Shown: positions 35,346 to 47,319 of the stretch, in pieces | Layout: every line of letters starts with the position of its first letter | Numbering within the stretch: the stretch's first letter is position 1 | Notes under the pieces: model-generated | Databases searched by the model: none | The model's input: the letters and a program-made list of their open reading frames with translations, nothing else | Told to the model about the DNA's origin: nothing | Translations under genes and position numbers: made by a program | DNA from: Ecdyonurus torrentis | Taxonomy: Eukaryota; Arthropoda; Insecta; Ephemeroptera; Heptageniidae | NCBI GenBank assembly: GCA_949318235.1 | Contig: OX439131.1 | Location: forward strand, 47,012,647-47,076,646 | Length of the DNA: 64,000 nt | Direction: 5' to 3'

Positions 35346-36664
35346 GGTACAATGTAAAGTTCTTATTATGTCTAGGTATATCAAGAATACAAGTTTTTTT
35401 AGGCACACTCAAATTACCTAGAAAATACCTAGAAATCTTACTCAATATAAGAGTTATTATTAGATACTCAAGCCTCTTCAGTCCCAGTATACATTACAGT
35501 GAACATCAGATAAATCAATAAAAAAAAATCGAATAAATTGAAATAAAAATATGACAATTTTAACAGAAAACACTCTTAAATTTACGCATTTTTTTAAAGC
35601 AATTTTAAGCATTCCAGAGTGAGTTGGGATTCCGCAAAAGTAAGAAATCGTTGTTGACAAAAGAACGTATTTTTCTGAGCCGGCACAAAGACGTGGTTAA
35701 AATTTAAGACAATAAAATAATTTTTTTAAAAGTCTATGTCTAAAGAGTCGAGGCACAATCTATCAAAAACTTCGGTCTCTATGCATAACTAAAAAAAAAA
35801 AAAAAACTTGAAATAAGTTGATATTCTATATAGCCACTATTACTTTTACCCACATAAAGAATACTTAAACTCTTAATAACTATGGTAAAAACACTTTAAT
35901 TACACTTTCAGCATACACAAATGTTTGAAATGAACCAACAATAACTTTTTATCAAAAAATTTTAGTACATGTTAATAACACATGATATTAAAAAAACTAG
36001 CTGGGTGGTTTGACCATAAAAATAGTTTTAAATATTTAAAAACTTTTTAATTGAATTTTATGAACATTTTTTTTATGTTTACATTATATCGTAAGTTGAA
36101 ATAAAAATTTCGGCTCTTAAACAAAATAATATAAAAACTATATTATAAAATTTTATATAAACGTTCATGAAAATGTAATAATTTATTCAAGATTACTATA
36201 TATACATTTATTTATAATGTAGCGATATTATTATTATCTGACATATGCGTCGTGCACTCATAAACATGGCAATAAATGGCGCAACAGCTGCGACTTCTTG
36301 GAATGTAGTTTTGAATATAATTATTTTCTAGCTCGTAATTATATTAACAATATTAACGCCTTTTTTTCTCTCCTTTTTTTTTTCTCTCTTTTTTTTTCTT
36401 TTACAATTTGTTGCTGTTTGTTTCACTAATTTTAAAGTCTCTAAAAAATGCTAAGTACTCTCACAGAAACCATTCAAAACCTCACTTAACAACATGCAGT
36501 TTTGACAATCGTGACTTCCCTACAATGGAAAACTTTTGCGAAATTTTCATGGAGTAAGAGGATTTCTGGGGACTTTAATTAATATAAGAGAATAGGCGCA
36601 AAAAGTTAATAATTATATTAGTTTACTAATACAGGTTTATACTGCGTAATACTGATTTCCAGTG
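35346..36664. other. AT-rich stretch, nothing recognised
   Basis: A T/CTCT-rich tract lies at 36360-36402. No gene or family seen. Confidence 0.4.
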
Positions 36665-36962
36665 AACATTTGGTGATATACCTGGATAGCTACTTTATCT
36701 GTAGTTACCTGTAGTATTTACTACCTGGCTAGCTACTTCACCTGTAGTTATCATTTTTATAAGATTTACCTTTGTACTACCTGGATAGCAACTTCACCTG
36801 TAGTAATCATTATTATAACATCTACCTTTGTACCACCTGGCTAGCTACTTCACCTGTAGCTATCATTATTATAATATTTGCCTTTGTACTACCTGGCTAG
36901 CTACTTCACCTGTATTATCATTATAAGAACTACTTCTGTACTACCTAGATAACTTCTTAGTT
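36665..36962 (+). repeat. 57-bp minisatellite, second locus, about five units
   Basis: Unit starts at 36721, 36777 and 36833 give a 56-bp period. The unit and orientation are those of 24426-24782, but units here are more diverged and the first and last are truncated. Confidence 0.85.
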
Positions 36963-37250
36963 ATCATTATAATAAAATAAATCTTTGCAATCATAAAATA
37001 AAGAGAAGTGCAATAATTATGTAACCTGCAAATACAAATAACATTACAATATCACGATACAAGTTTTTAATTAAAGTAAAATTGCTTCACTACGAGTACT
37101 TGATAAACATTTTCTTTTAATACTCTATATAATATATAAATATAGCATGTATTTAAAATTATAAAAGCTCTTAAGAAATACATTTCTTGTATAGTTGTGT
37201 AAAGCAGTAAAATGTATTTTATTAAAGTGGCCTATATATTTTCTAAGTTG

Positions 37251-37295
<45 letters not shown>

Positions 37296-38549
37296 AAAGT
37301 GCTGCAGTAATTTTACTGTAGAAATATGTAATCTCGTTAAGTGAATAGTCTTGCATTGCATTTTTCTCAAGTACACTTGGGTGAGCGCTCTCAACGCTCT
37401 CGTGTATAATGGTTCAACAAATGTAAAAAAAAAAAAAAAAAAAAAGCATTATTACTTTATTTCTACATAGAAAAGAAAATGTAAAACCAACATTGGTATT
37501 GTTATTTAGAGACTAGTAAGAAATCTTTTTGTAAGCAACAAGCGATTCTGTCTTTGTTTTAGTTTTTATTTTATTTTTATCGTACAAGGACAAATATAAA
37601 TAAGTAAAAATTGAATCTACTAGTTCCAAACCCATTTTTTTCATTTTCAACAAAGGTTAGTTTCTTATAACTATCAGGTAAGACATCACCTTTGCTGAAA
37701 ATAGAAAAAGCATGTTGTTGTTGTTTTTGTTGCTTTTCCTAAACCTCAGCGAGTTACTGACAGTTTTCCAACTGCATTAAAGCACTCAGAATCTTCAAAA
37801 ACAATTTGACGTTAAAATTGAAAACATTCATTTTTTATCTAAACTATTTGTTTTATATCATTTTTTATAAGCCTTGTTTTTGTGCCTCAAAACTCAAACT
37901 AAAATATACATAAATGATAATCTTATTATGCTTTTTAAATAGGATTAAACATTTATTGTTTGTGTTGAAGGTTTTTAAAAAAAAAAAAACTTGAGAGAGT
38001 CAGAAGATGTGTTTTAAAAATCAAAAATACGCGTATTTCAAGTTAATAAAATATAAGCATAAAAACAGAAAGAAAAAAAAAACATCTGAAAAGCTTTTGA
38101 GTAAAATTTAGAAATGCAATAAAAATTATGTTATATTCACATTTATAAAAACTGAGTTCACATTCTATGAGAAAAGTGCGTTGAGATAATTTTTTGTGAA
38201 GTAAAATATATCTCATGAAATATCTCAATAAATAGACTTTGGCTTAGTTTTTTTTTTTTTTTTTTTTTTACTGTGTAACCATTCTTTTGCAAAGTCCTGA
38301 AAGCGTGTTTAAAACTACTGCTATAAAATTATTGCAATATTCACATAAATACTGTATTATATAAGTATAATAAAATATATTTTTATACGTTCAATTTGAT
38401 CGCATGACGAGTGCATTTCTCCAATACTCATTTGAATAATAACATCGTAATATGACCTCAATATCTCAGTATAAATAACTGGAGCATCGTAAAATAAACT
38501 ACATTAAAAATTGTGCTTTTATAATATAAATAAGACACTTCACTTAAGA
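36963..38549. other. AT-rich stretch with homopolymer tracts
   Basis: T run at 37252-37294, A run at 37424-37445 and T run at about 38248-38269. No gene recognised. Confidence 0.5.
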
Positions 38550-38662
38550 GAAAAATAAAAAACGTAATTGATGCTGCATTAAATAAATTCTATTTTGTAG
38601 AGCACAAATATTTTGTAATAACATATAAGTAATTATACTGAACATCTTAGCTCCTTAACTAG
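38550..38662 (-). mobile_element. Family A1 MITE fragment, inverted
   Basis: Aaaaacgtaattgatgctgc, tttgtagagcacaaatattt and aagtaattatactgaacatc are the inverse of the right half of A1. The other half is absent, replaced by an A2 copy that starts about 10 bp later. Confidence 0.6.
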
Positions 38663-38671
38663 TAAAATCCC

Positions 38672-38840
38672 TACGGGAAAAAATAAAATAAGTAATAATT
38701 ATGCTTGTTCATTTTTAGCATAAATTATTCAATGCAACATAATTTGTACGAAGCATTGTACAGCATAATTATTTATGTTGTTCTAATTTAGCATTATTTA
38801 TGGTATAATAATAACATGAATGGAGCATAAATTATATTGT
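38672..38840 (+). mobile_element. Family A2 MITE
   Basis: Starts acgggaaaaaataaaataag; contains tagcataaattattcaatgc and ttgttctaatttagcattat. It lacks the central block and decays at the right end. Confidence 0.6.
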
Positions 38841-39048
38841 TATAAAAGTCACTGCATTATCCTATCACAATTATTACAAACTTATATGATAGGGTCGATA
38901 TATAAAATATTTAAATATATTCAATAATAATAATAAAAAATAATGATGTAAATTTGAGCAAGTATAAGTGTATAATGTTCTTTAGCTACAGTTTGCAACT
39001 TTTTTCTTCTCAATTTCTCTATTCGTATATATATGTATGAAGCAACAT

Positions 39049-39049
<1 letters not shown>

Positions 39050-39106
<57 letters not shown>

Positions 39107-39180
39107 AACAGGTCTCATGTAAGCGACCCCCTCTCTCCCCCCCACCCCAGTAATCACAAGTGAAATAAAATATTAGCAAG

Positions 39181-39248
<68 letters not shown>
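39050..39248. repeat. (CT)n and (GA)n facing each other
   Basis: About 26 CT units (39050-39102), 81 bp of unrelated less AT-rich sequence, then about 32 GA units (39184-39248). CT and GA are inverse, so the region can fold into a stem. The runs of three-base spans in the open frames here are repeat artefacts. Confidence 0.9.
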
Positions 39249-39250
<2 letters not shown>

Positions 39251-39728
39251 AAAGCGAACATAAAAAAATGTGGTAGTTTGGCAAAACTCTTGTTTGGCTA
39301 TGAACCAACATTGATATCGAAAGTGACCGCTATGTTTATCAAAACTAATTTTAACAACATTAAAACTTATTAAATAAAGTGTAACAAAAAATGTATATCT
39401 ATATATATGTAATAATAACATTGTTCAATCAAGTGAAATTGTATCTCATCATGATATACTGTAGTATCGATAAATATTATTTAACTTTTGGTATATATTA
39501 ATTATTATTGCTTGTTCAGTTTAATATAGCATTATATCTCTCTCCCTCCCTCCCTCCCACTCAATATCTATATGCTGTCAATAATTTATTATTTCAAATG
39601 TCAAACAGTCTAAAATTTACATACATAATTAGTATATTTGATTTTAAAAACCTACCATAAATTTACTTTATGTAATACTACATTTTGATTAGATTTTTTT
39701 AATCACTTCATCAGTTTAAAGACTTTTC
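39249..39728. other. AT-rich stretch, nothing recognised
   Basis: A short (CTCC)n patch lies at about 39537-39558. No gene. Confidence 0.4.
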
Positions 39729-40371
39729 ATTTAAGAATGTCTGGCATAAAAATGTAATTTTTGACTATTAATTGATTACTGTGATTTAATTAGACTTATA
39801 CCACTAAAAAAAATCAAAAAATTCCATTAATTAGATATCTTTGTAATTATTAACAAAATTCTCTTGAAGTAGAGCCTACTTCACGAAGAAAGTGCACAAT
39901 GGCAATATCGCTCCCTACATTCTATGCTAGATCTGGTGACTTTGTCTGATTGGCCTGAGATTTTGCCAACACCTGAGAAAGGGTTAAAAAAAATAACAAT
40001 GTAAGTACCGCTAGTACTCGCATTGTAATTCTTTATTTCGCACGCCTACCATGTAATAAAAAATAATGCAGAGTTTTACCTGAGACTGACTGAGGTAACT
40101 CGTTACTTTAGTGTGCAATCAGTATATATCTGAAAGAGGGAGAATTCCCCTGTTTCTAAAATAACTGTCTCCTACTTTTTATTATTTCTTTCAAAATATT
40201 TGTTCCAATGTCTCCGATGTCTGAAAATCTATATTAGTTAATTATCTAATTAATGGGTTAATAATCAAAATTTTTGAATGAAAATTTTTGAGTTATTATT
40301 TAAAATTAGCTTGCTTTAGTTTACAATGAAAATTAGACATTTTTTTCATGACGGCAGACATCCTTTAAAGA
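39729..40371. mobile_element. Long inverted-repeat element, about 640 bp
   Basis: The left arm tttaagaatgtctggcataa, aaatgtaatttt is inverted at the right as aaattagacatttttttcat, gacggcagacatcctttaaa. A second pair, aaaattccattaattagata and tatctaattaatgggttaat, extends the arms inward. The middle (39850-40200) is unique. The arms are imperfect and the element looks old. Confidence 0.5.
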
Positions 40372-40505
40372 ACCCATACATATAATAATATATGCAGTTG
40401 AACAACTTATTTGTAAAGAAACAGGTAACAAATTACCTGTGATAAAAATGTCATAACATATGATAGTCAGATACAGGAGGTAAATAATATAAAATGAGGC
40501 TTGTA

Positions 40506-40790
40506 GGGTGTATGCATGTCGGCGCTATGTTAGATCACTCAATAACATGGGTCGTAATGACTCATTTTGCCAGTTTAAAAATACTTAGCAATATTTTTTG
40601 AGAGCACTGATGCTGCTCACAGGTTGAATTAGTATCTCAAGTATGTGAGTAAAATAATATAAAGCAAAAAATTAACTAATTTTGCTTAGAAAATAGTCAA
40701 AAACAAAGTTTATCGTATGCTGAGCAATGTTGTTCATAGCTCCAGTATGGCGTCAAAGTGCATTAGATATGATGTCATGCGGATACACCT
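40506..40790 (+). mobile_element. Family E element, copy 1
   Basis: Starts GGGTGTATGCATGTCGGCGC and ends with the inverse type, atgatgtcatgcggatacac, ct. Internal: gatcactcaataacatggg, actcattttgccagtttaaa, aatattttttgagagcactg and tccagtatggcgtcaaagtg. It is 285 bp, shorter than the two 302-bp copies. The flanks (TGTA/TAAA) no longer match. Confidence 0.7.
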
Positions 40791-40802
40791 TAAATAAGTG
40801 TA

Positions 40803-41047
40803 ATGTGCAAGTATCCTGTGAATTAGGCAATTTGTTGGTCATATATGTTTTCCAGGTTGCATACTTTACAATTTTCAGGGGCTCTAGTAATTCCATTTTT
40901 CCTTTGGCTGGATTGGTGCTCTCTGACTCTTGAGAGAGAAGGGGATGTTTTATGTTATATAATCGTATAAATTGAACCCAAATATTTTTTTTGATGTAAT
41001 GTGTTTTTAAGTAACAAAAAAAAAAACTATTTTGAATTGAATTGAAT
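40803..41047 (+). mobile_element. LINE 3' end with TTGAA-type tail (copy 2)
   Basis: It matches 12951-13230 in ordered words (caagtatcctgt, taggcaatttgt, caggggctct, cctttggctg) and ends ctattttgaattgaattgaa. It lies 12 bp after the family E copy. No RT coding is visible. Confidence 0.55.
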
Positions 41048-41097
41048 TTTATTTCTTCTGTTTATTTATTTCTTTGCTCATTTACTTACTTACTCAC

Positions 41098-41218
<121 letters not shown>

Positions 41219-41221
41219 CAC

Positions 41222-41858
41222 TTATTATTTATTTATTTTAAATCCCTCGTTCCCTGTGTAGTACAGCTGTAGACTCACAAAATTAAAAGTTAAAATTGAC
41301 AACACTTTGAGCCGTAGTGATAATTGTTTTTATTATTATATAACTGAATTAACTCGACTAATAAGTTAGAAATCTCCCGCGTTTTCTCCAGGTAAACTTG
41401 ACTTGTGACTCCGAGTGTTGAGTTATTTCTGACGCACAAGGAAACTTTGATCACATTATAATTTCTCTTTGATGTTCAAGAATTTGATTATTTTTTCCAA
41501 GAACACAAAGAATATAAAAATAAAACAAAAGATGTTAAATTGCTTTTTACAAAGAAAATAAAAAAAACTTGTGTCAAAAAAATTAAAAAAAAATTCTCAA
41601 TCTTTTTTTAAAAATACATTTTTTTTATTCAAGCTTAAAAATATATATATTTATAATTAGACCATTGTGTTTTATATAAATTGTTTTGTGCAGTTTTATT
41701 GGCTGAATTATCAGTTCAAACATTTGTGTGTTTTGCAAGCGTTATACGATACATCGTAACGAATTTTTAATATACGCGTGATTCATAATGTTAGCATATT
41801 TGATACCAGTGAATAATATTACTGCTACAGTTTTTTCAAATCAGAGCAATAAAAAAAA
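41222..41858. other. AT-rich stretch, nothing recognised
   Basis: No gene seen. Confidence 0.4.
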
Positions 41859-41910
41859 CGTACACAGTTTTGTTATGTTTTAATGTCAAGTTAACGGTTA
41901 TGATGTTAAA
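41859..41910 (+). mobile_element. Family B scrap
   Basis: Gtacacagttttgttatgtt, then ttaacggttatgatgttaaa, resemble the left end of the 43.7 kb copy. Nothing of the rest is present. Confidence 0.4.
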
Positions 41911-41969
41911 ACATAAAAGGACTTTTCAAGAGTTGAGAGTGGATAAAACAGCACTAAAATAACAATTAT

Positions 41970-42119
41970 ATATCGTCTATATCGCGTCAAAACGTTTCAA
42001 GTGAAATTATCACAAGCTCGCCAAACGTTCCATCTACATAGGGTTAACTGTGTCAGATGGAACGTTTGGCGCGCTTGTGATATTTCACTTGAAACGTTTT
42101 GACACGATATAGACGATAT
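41970..42119. mobile_element. Near-perfect hairpin with arms of about 65 bp
   Basis: Left arm: atatcgtctatatcgcgtca, aaacgtttcaagtgaaatta, tcacaagctcgccaaacgtt, ccatct. The right arm is its inverse with only a few differences (for example cacgatatag and gcgcgcttgtg). The loop is about 20 bp. Single copy in the window. The ends read cgatat. Confidence 0.85.
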
Positions 42120-42650
42120 CGATTATCGCACTAGATTAATTCCTATAAAATATAAAGCTAGTTATTATTTTTTTTTTTAGCCATCTCTTTGCTCTCTTTC
42201 TCTCCATTTTTGCGTTTTCCATGTTTATTATTATTATTATACCTGTAATTCAATTTAAAATTGTAGAATTTTTTTTTCTTACTCACTATACCTTTATTAA
42301 GATATACTCGTATATGAATATTTTCTGTTTTTTTAAAAGTTGTAGTCAAGTCTAAAAATTCAAATTTATGGATTCCGGGACGCTCAAAATGTACAAAATG
42401 TAAACTCAAAGTTAGTTTTGCATAGAAATAATATTAAACTAAGCAACAATGTTTTAAAAACATTATTTCTTTAAATTAAATTGTCACTTTTATCTTAATA
42501 TTATTTTCTTGCTAGGGTATGAATATGCCAGACGTGTCAATCTCACCCTTGCAAAAAAAAAATAATAAAAATAATAAAAATAAACCATAATTAATAAAGG
42601 CAGTTATTTAATTTAATTAAAAACCATTTACGCTGATATATAAATATATA
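42120..42650. other. AT-rich stretch, nothing recognised
   Basis: Short T runs; no gene. Confidence 0.4.
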
Positions 42651-42920
42651 TGGTAAATGTACTAGTTATCGGCAGCTTAAGGGTCTTAAGGTTGAAATTC
42701 TTATAGTATTGTTGAGAAAAGCAGCCATACCGACACTGCCGCAGTTATCGGCACCCCCCATTTTCGGCAGTTTATCTCGGCCCCCTTTAGTGATAAAATA
42801 GTTTGTAGATAGTGGTATGGAAACTAGACGACATTCTAAGATGGTTGGTTCTAGTTAGAATCTCGTAAACTTAATACTTTCGCCGTAAAAAGAGCCTGCC
42901 GATAACTAGTACAATTACCA
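42651..42920. mobile_element. MITE with 26-bp TIRs and TA target duplication
   Basis: TGGTAAATGTACTAGTTATC, GGCAG at the left is inverted at the right as CTGCCGATAACTAGTACAAT, TACCA. TA lies directly outside both ends (42649-42650; 42921-42922). Internal GC-richer words cgcagttatcggcacccccc and tttcggcagtttatctcggc repeat the TIR motif. At 270 bp with a TA target it fits a Tc1/mariner-type non-autonomous element. Confidence 0.8.
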
Positions 42921-42960
42921 TAACATCATAGTTCGTTCTTCAAATTACACATTAATATTA

Positions 42961-43236
42961 AGCCAGCTTTGATATTTTTTCCTTTATTAAGAACACCTGA
43001 TCATGACGTCACTACCTATTTACAACTTTATATGTATGGTTGATTATTGTTATTTCTTCGTTTAGAACTTTAGATCTGATAAGAATGGACTAAACTTTAC
43101 AAAAAAAAAATGATAAAGAGCGATTCATTTTTATTGGCTCAAATAAAAAGATCAACCAATAATGAATGAGTCAACAATTTTTTTTGGGAAGCCAATCAAT
43201 GTTAAAGAGACTCACTATACTTTACAGAACAAACTA
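42961..43236 (+). mobile_element. Family C element
   Basis: Agccagctttgatatttttt, aagaacacctgatcatgacg, ttagaactttagatctgata, tattggctcaaataaaaaga and actttacagaacaaact follow family order. The left terminus has been lost. Confidence 0.65.
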
Positions 43237-43678
43237 TTATATAAAAAATAATATACTTCTAGTTATAAAATGTTTGAACTACTTAATGATGCAAGTATCA
43301 ATAAAAAAATTATAAAAAAAATCAATACTACTAGAGAAGGTCAGTGATTCAATTGTGCAATAATACAAGTTGATTGAGGTTAGCATGACAAAGCCAACTC
43401 TGCAACAATCACCTTGACTGTTGCGTGATTGCAGTAATTGTTGTACACGATATGTAAATATCAAATTATAAACGAGAATAAATTTAATATTTTTTTTTGT
43501 CTGTTTTGACATGTACGTCAGTTCAAAACTTACTCATTTGTCATATCCCGTGTCATAATGTTTTATTTTTATCTGATCGATCGCAAATGTAATATTATTT
43601 CATTTATATTTAATATCATATTATTTTATATTGCATGATAACTGTACACGAAAAAAATACAGTAAACTAAAAAATAAT
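43237..43678. other. AT-rich stretch, nothing recognised
   Basis: No gene seen. Confidence 0.4.
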
Positions 43679-43970
43679 CTTTGAAAAACTTATACACAGT
43701 TTTGCAATGCTTTAAGTATTATGGAATCAACGGTTATGACGTCACTAAACGTTGACAATGTAATGATAAAAGCGTAAATGACGTCACAAGCGTAAGAATC
43801 ACAATGAAATAAACGTTAAACTTGGCCGTTGCAAATCTACATTTTTTTTGTTTCAATGCTTCTGACGTCACTAACGTTTTTAATGTTAGTTTTTAAACTC
43901 TTAGTGACGTCATAGCCGTTAATTCCACAATACTTAAAAGTATTACAAAACGGTGCACAAGATTTTCAAC
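43679..43970. mobile_element. Family B palindromic MITE, copy 2 (most complete)
   Basis: The left arm ttgaaaaacttatacacagt, tttgcaatgctttaagtatt is inverted at the right as aatacttaaaagtattacaa, aacggtgcacaagattttca. TGACGTCA occurs four times (about 43738, 43780, 43864, 43901), always next to ACTAA or ACAAG words. No coding. Confidence 0.8.
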
Positions 43971-44342
43971 AGTGAAGTAGTAGTAGTATAAAACTAGTGC
44001 TCAATTAAACAGATACTGTTCTTATATTTTTTTCCCTCTAAATGATAAATCAAAAGATGTTACTATTATTAAACATAAACTAATTTATATTGTTAAATTT
44101 ACTTAATCTGCTAGATATATATATATATATATATTTAAAAAAAATACCTGACCAAAAAATTTATATATTTAAATATCTAGCAGAGAAGCTGTTATGGTAA
44201 ATCATTTTTCTAACATAAGCAAAAAATTGAAATGTTGTGGTCAAGGTTTTGTAACATAGGGCTGTCAAGCCCTCACAACGCCTTAATAAAGTTACTTATT
44301 ATTATTTCACATACGCATATTTTGTCATTTCACCTTCCAATA
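43971..44342. other. AT-rich stretch with small foldback
   Basis: Ctgctagatat (44109) and atatctagcag (44174) face each other across a short (AT)n. Nothing else was recognised. Confidence 0.4.
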
Positions 44343-44463
44343 CTCTCACAAACTGCGGAGAAAACTTGTAAGAAGGCAACCTTGCGCTGTAGACCATATT
44401 CATGACGTCGCGTATTCCTAAAGTTGCCTAATTTACAACTTTTTAACCTCAGTTTGAGGGGAT
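44343..44463. mobile_element. Family N short foldback
   Basis: Ctcacaaactgcggagaaaa, cttgtaagaaggcaac at the left is inverted as gttgcctaatttacaacttt, ttaacctcagtttgagggg at the right. It is related to 10532-10655. It contains tgacgtcg. Confidence 0.55.
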
Positions 44464-45146
44464 ATAGACGAGTTTTTTGAATTATCAAAAAAAAAATTAT
44501 TATTATTTGATAATTTTTGATCCTATTTCACGAATTTTAAGATTTTTATATAATTTTTTTAAGTCCTGGATCTTTTTAATATTAGGTAAATTAACTCTAA
44601 CTAAACATTCATGCTCATGTATCAAATTACGTGTTTTTTCCCCGTGTGACATCAGATTAATTGTACACAATTTTGAGTTTCTTTTGGTCAAAATTACCAC
44701 TAGTTAAAAAAACTCGAACCAAATGCATTTGTGTGATTGGTAGCAATTTCTGGCTTTTCACCTTAAAACTTATAATATTTTCAATTTAAAAAAAAGCTAT
44801 AATATCAACTTTGCGCGCAATTTTTATTATTTTTATCGCTTAAAGTTTTCAGTTGAGAAAAGAGCAAAGTTTGGTGAAATAATAACGACAACAAAAAAAT
44901 GACAAGCAACTTTCACAATAATTGTTTTCAAATTCAAAGTTAGTTTTCTCGACGTCTATTTTCTTTGTTATGTAGCAAACTAAGAGATTTGGACAGCACG
45001 AGAAATGTCTTTTATAAAGTTGAAACAAAACTTTCTGAAATTACTTTCTTATATCGAATGAATTTATTTCCTATCACAATATTACATAAGGCGATGTCAG
45101 TCATTTTAAAGAGACGCACTTTTAGTGGTGAAAATAAATAGAGACA
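44464..45146. other. AT-rich stretch, nothing recognised
   Basis: Overlapping open frames on both strands at 44477-44707 have no motif; not called. Confidence 0.4.
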
Positions 45147-45280
45147 ATTCATTCATTCATTCATTCATTCATTCATTCATTCATTCATTCATTCATTCAT
45201 TCATTCATTCATTCATTCATTCATTCATTCATTCATTCATTCATTCATTCATTCATTCATTCATTCATTCATTCATTCAT
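45147..45280 (+). repeat. (TTCA)n array
   Basis: About 33 pure units, the same motif as the 13.3 kb array. Confidence 0.95.
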
Positions 45281-46074
45281 ATTTAGAGAACTATTTCATT
45301 GAGACTAGATAATTTTTGAGCAAGATACATAATAATGCATAATTCTGGAAGGTTACGTCATATATCACGCCGTTGCTAATGAACCGTAACGTGCAAGACA
45401 AAACTGAAACATTGTATTTAAAGCCAACATACCAAGGATTCAGAATATGTTTTTATTTTTATAATTTATAGTTTCTTTAACGAGGTATAATTTTTTAAAG
45501 TTGGAGTCCACAGACTTTTTGCCTCGACTATAGAAGGTTTTAAGTGACAATTAATGCCCTATTTTGAATTTTTTTTAAATATAAAATAAACACATTATTT
45601 TTAACAATAACCCCACTGTAAAAAGTCAATTTCAAAAGTCCATTATCCGTGACTAAAGCAAACCATGCAAAACCAAAGCAAAATAAAATAATTTCACATA
45701 AATGTTGTGTTTATAACCTAACGCTGAATACCACCTAAATACACATTATTAAAATATGCAAAATACTTAAAAGCAAAATTAAACTTTTGATGTATTCTTC
45801 ATAAAATACGATGAATGATGGTTTTGCTTGAAGGCTTCATTCTAAACTTTTTCTCAGAAAAATAAAAAATGATTGGTGTAAAAGAAAAATCAAGAAAGAA
45901 AGCAGAAGAGTTTTCTTCAAGAGTAAGTGATGGTAAAAAATGTAATCCCTTTGCCTTTCTCTCTCTCTCTCTCTCGTCTTGAGCAGGCAAAGCAGGCAGA
46001 GCAGAGCAGTGTGGATTTGCATGATAATGCTCGGCCTAGCCCTAGAGCTGTACTGCTGTGAGTTCCGCTCGCTT
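45281..46074. other. Mixed stretch, short (CT)n
   Basis: CT array at 45957-45975 followed by a less AT-rich segment to 46074. No gene recognised. Confidence 0.4.
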
Positions 46075-46548
46075 AGAGAACTTTTAACAGAGAAGTGACA
46101 TCCTCATGTTTTAGGCACACCTGCAACAACAGGGGAAGCCTATACGCAGATTGGTTGCGTTACGCCCCCTTTTGACTCTACATCTGAGTGGTTCTAATGA
46201 CGTTAAAGTCCCTATACGATACCAAGTATATTGACCTAATTATTTCTATATAAATGAAAACCTCTCTATAATAAAGTGCATTTAAATAGCAATCGTGAAC
46301 TTGATTGCCCGATAATCGTGACTTTATAATTTATAGTGTACTTTAGATGACGTCACTCAGGGACCATAAGCAAGATAAAAGTCTATTATCAACATTTAAC
46401 TCAGATTTACGTGGAAATATAAAATTTGATAAGCTAAAAAATTTAATAGTATTTGTGAAAATGCAATAAAAAGTTATCACGAATATGTTGACCGAATGTC
46501 AAGGCCAATTTGATGGCCACCAGAATTACGTCACATGTGCAAAGTGCA

Positions 46549-46594
<46 letters not shown>

Positions 46595-46939
46595 CCCCTT
46601 AACGATCTCATCTCCTGGACCCGCCTAGTAGTATAGTAGTATAGTTTTGAAAGTTTGGCTAAAAGTAAATAAATTTTCCTATAGCGTTCTGATTGAATAC
46701 CAAAACATTCTATAAATTTCTATTGGTTGAGGCACATATTTGTAAAATGTTACTCTTAATTGTACACATGACAAATGACTGTGATAATTTACCATTCTAA
46801 GGTAACACGTGTTTTTCTCATAAAAATAACATTATACTGGCACAAGTTTTTGAATGGTAAAACATATTATCATAATCATGTGCATATACTACGGGTGTAC
46901 CTAAAACATGAGGAAGTCACTTCTCTGTTAAAGTACTCT
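46075..46939. mobile_element. Family L element, long form (about 865 bp)
   Basis: The left terminus agagaacttttaacagagaa, gtgacatcctcatgttttag, gcacacct is inverted at the right as ggtgtacctaaaacatgagg, aagtcacttctctgttaaag, tactct: about 47 bp with few mismatches. The interior has no long open frame. It includes a 44-bp A run (46550-46593) and a GC-richer patch (46594-46640). It may be the longer relative from which the 11.4 kb form was deleted. Confidence 0.7.
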
Positions 46940-47153
46940 ACTATAGCTCACACCACTATGGTCACTGTGATCAACTGCGTGCGTCTACTTACTTCGCATA
47001 TCTGAGACATACATAATATATCCCTCTAGGAGCGTGCTACTGAATTATGTACAAATTCTTAGGCTTTTATAAACGGATAAAATAAAATCGTGATAATTAT
47101 GTTGGATCAATTTGCAGGCAAAATCTATTTACCATAATCTTTATATTATAGCG

Positions 47154-47275
47154 ATATAACAATAAAAATACGTAATAATTATGCTAGCATAATTATTAAT
47201 GTTTCTCTAATTTAGCGTTATTTATGCTATAATGATATAAATGCAGCATAAATTACGTAACTTTACTTTTCAAGC
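47154..47275 (+). mobile_element. Family A2 MITE, internally deleted
   Basis: The left end aaaaatacgtaataattatg, ctagcataattatt runs straight into ttctctaatttagcgttatt, the right third of A2, and then into tgcagcataaattacgtaac. Confidence 0.65.
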
Positions 47276-47319
47276 GTGTATCGGCATTGATTAGTAGCAA
47301 AATTATGAACAAATACACT

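Noticed and set aside
38921..39421. Minus frames with Arg-Glu and Ser-Leu repeats
   Set aside because: Translation of the (CT)n and (GA)n tracts.
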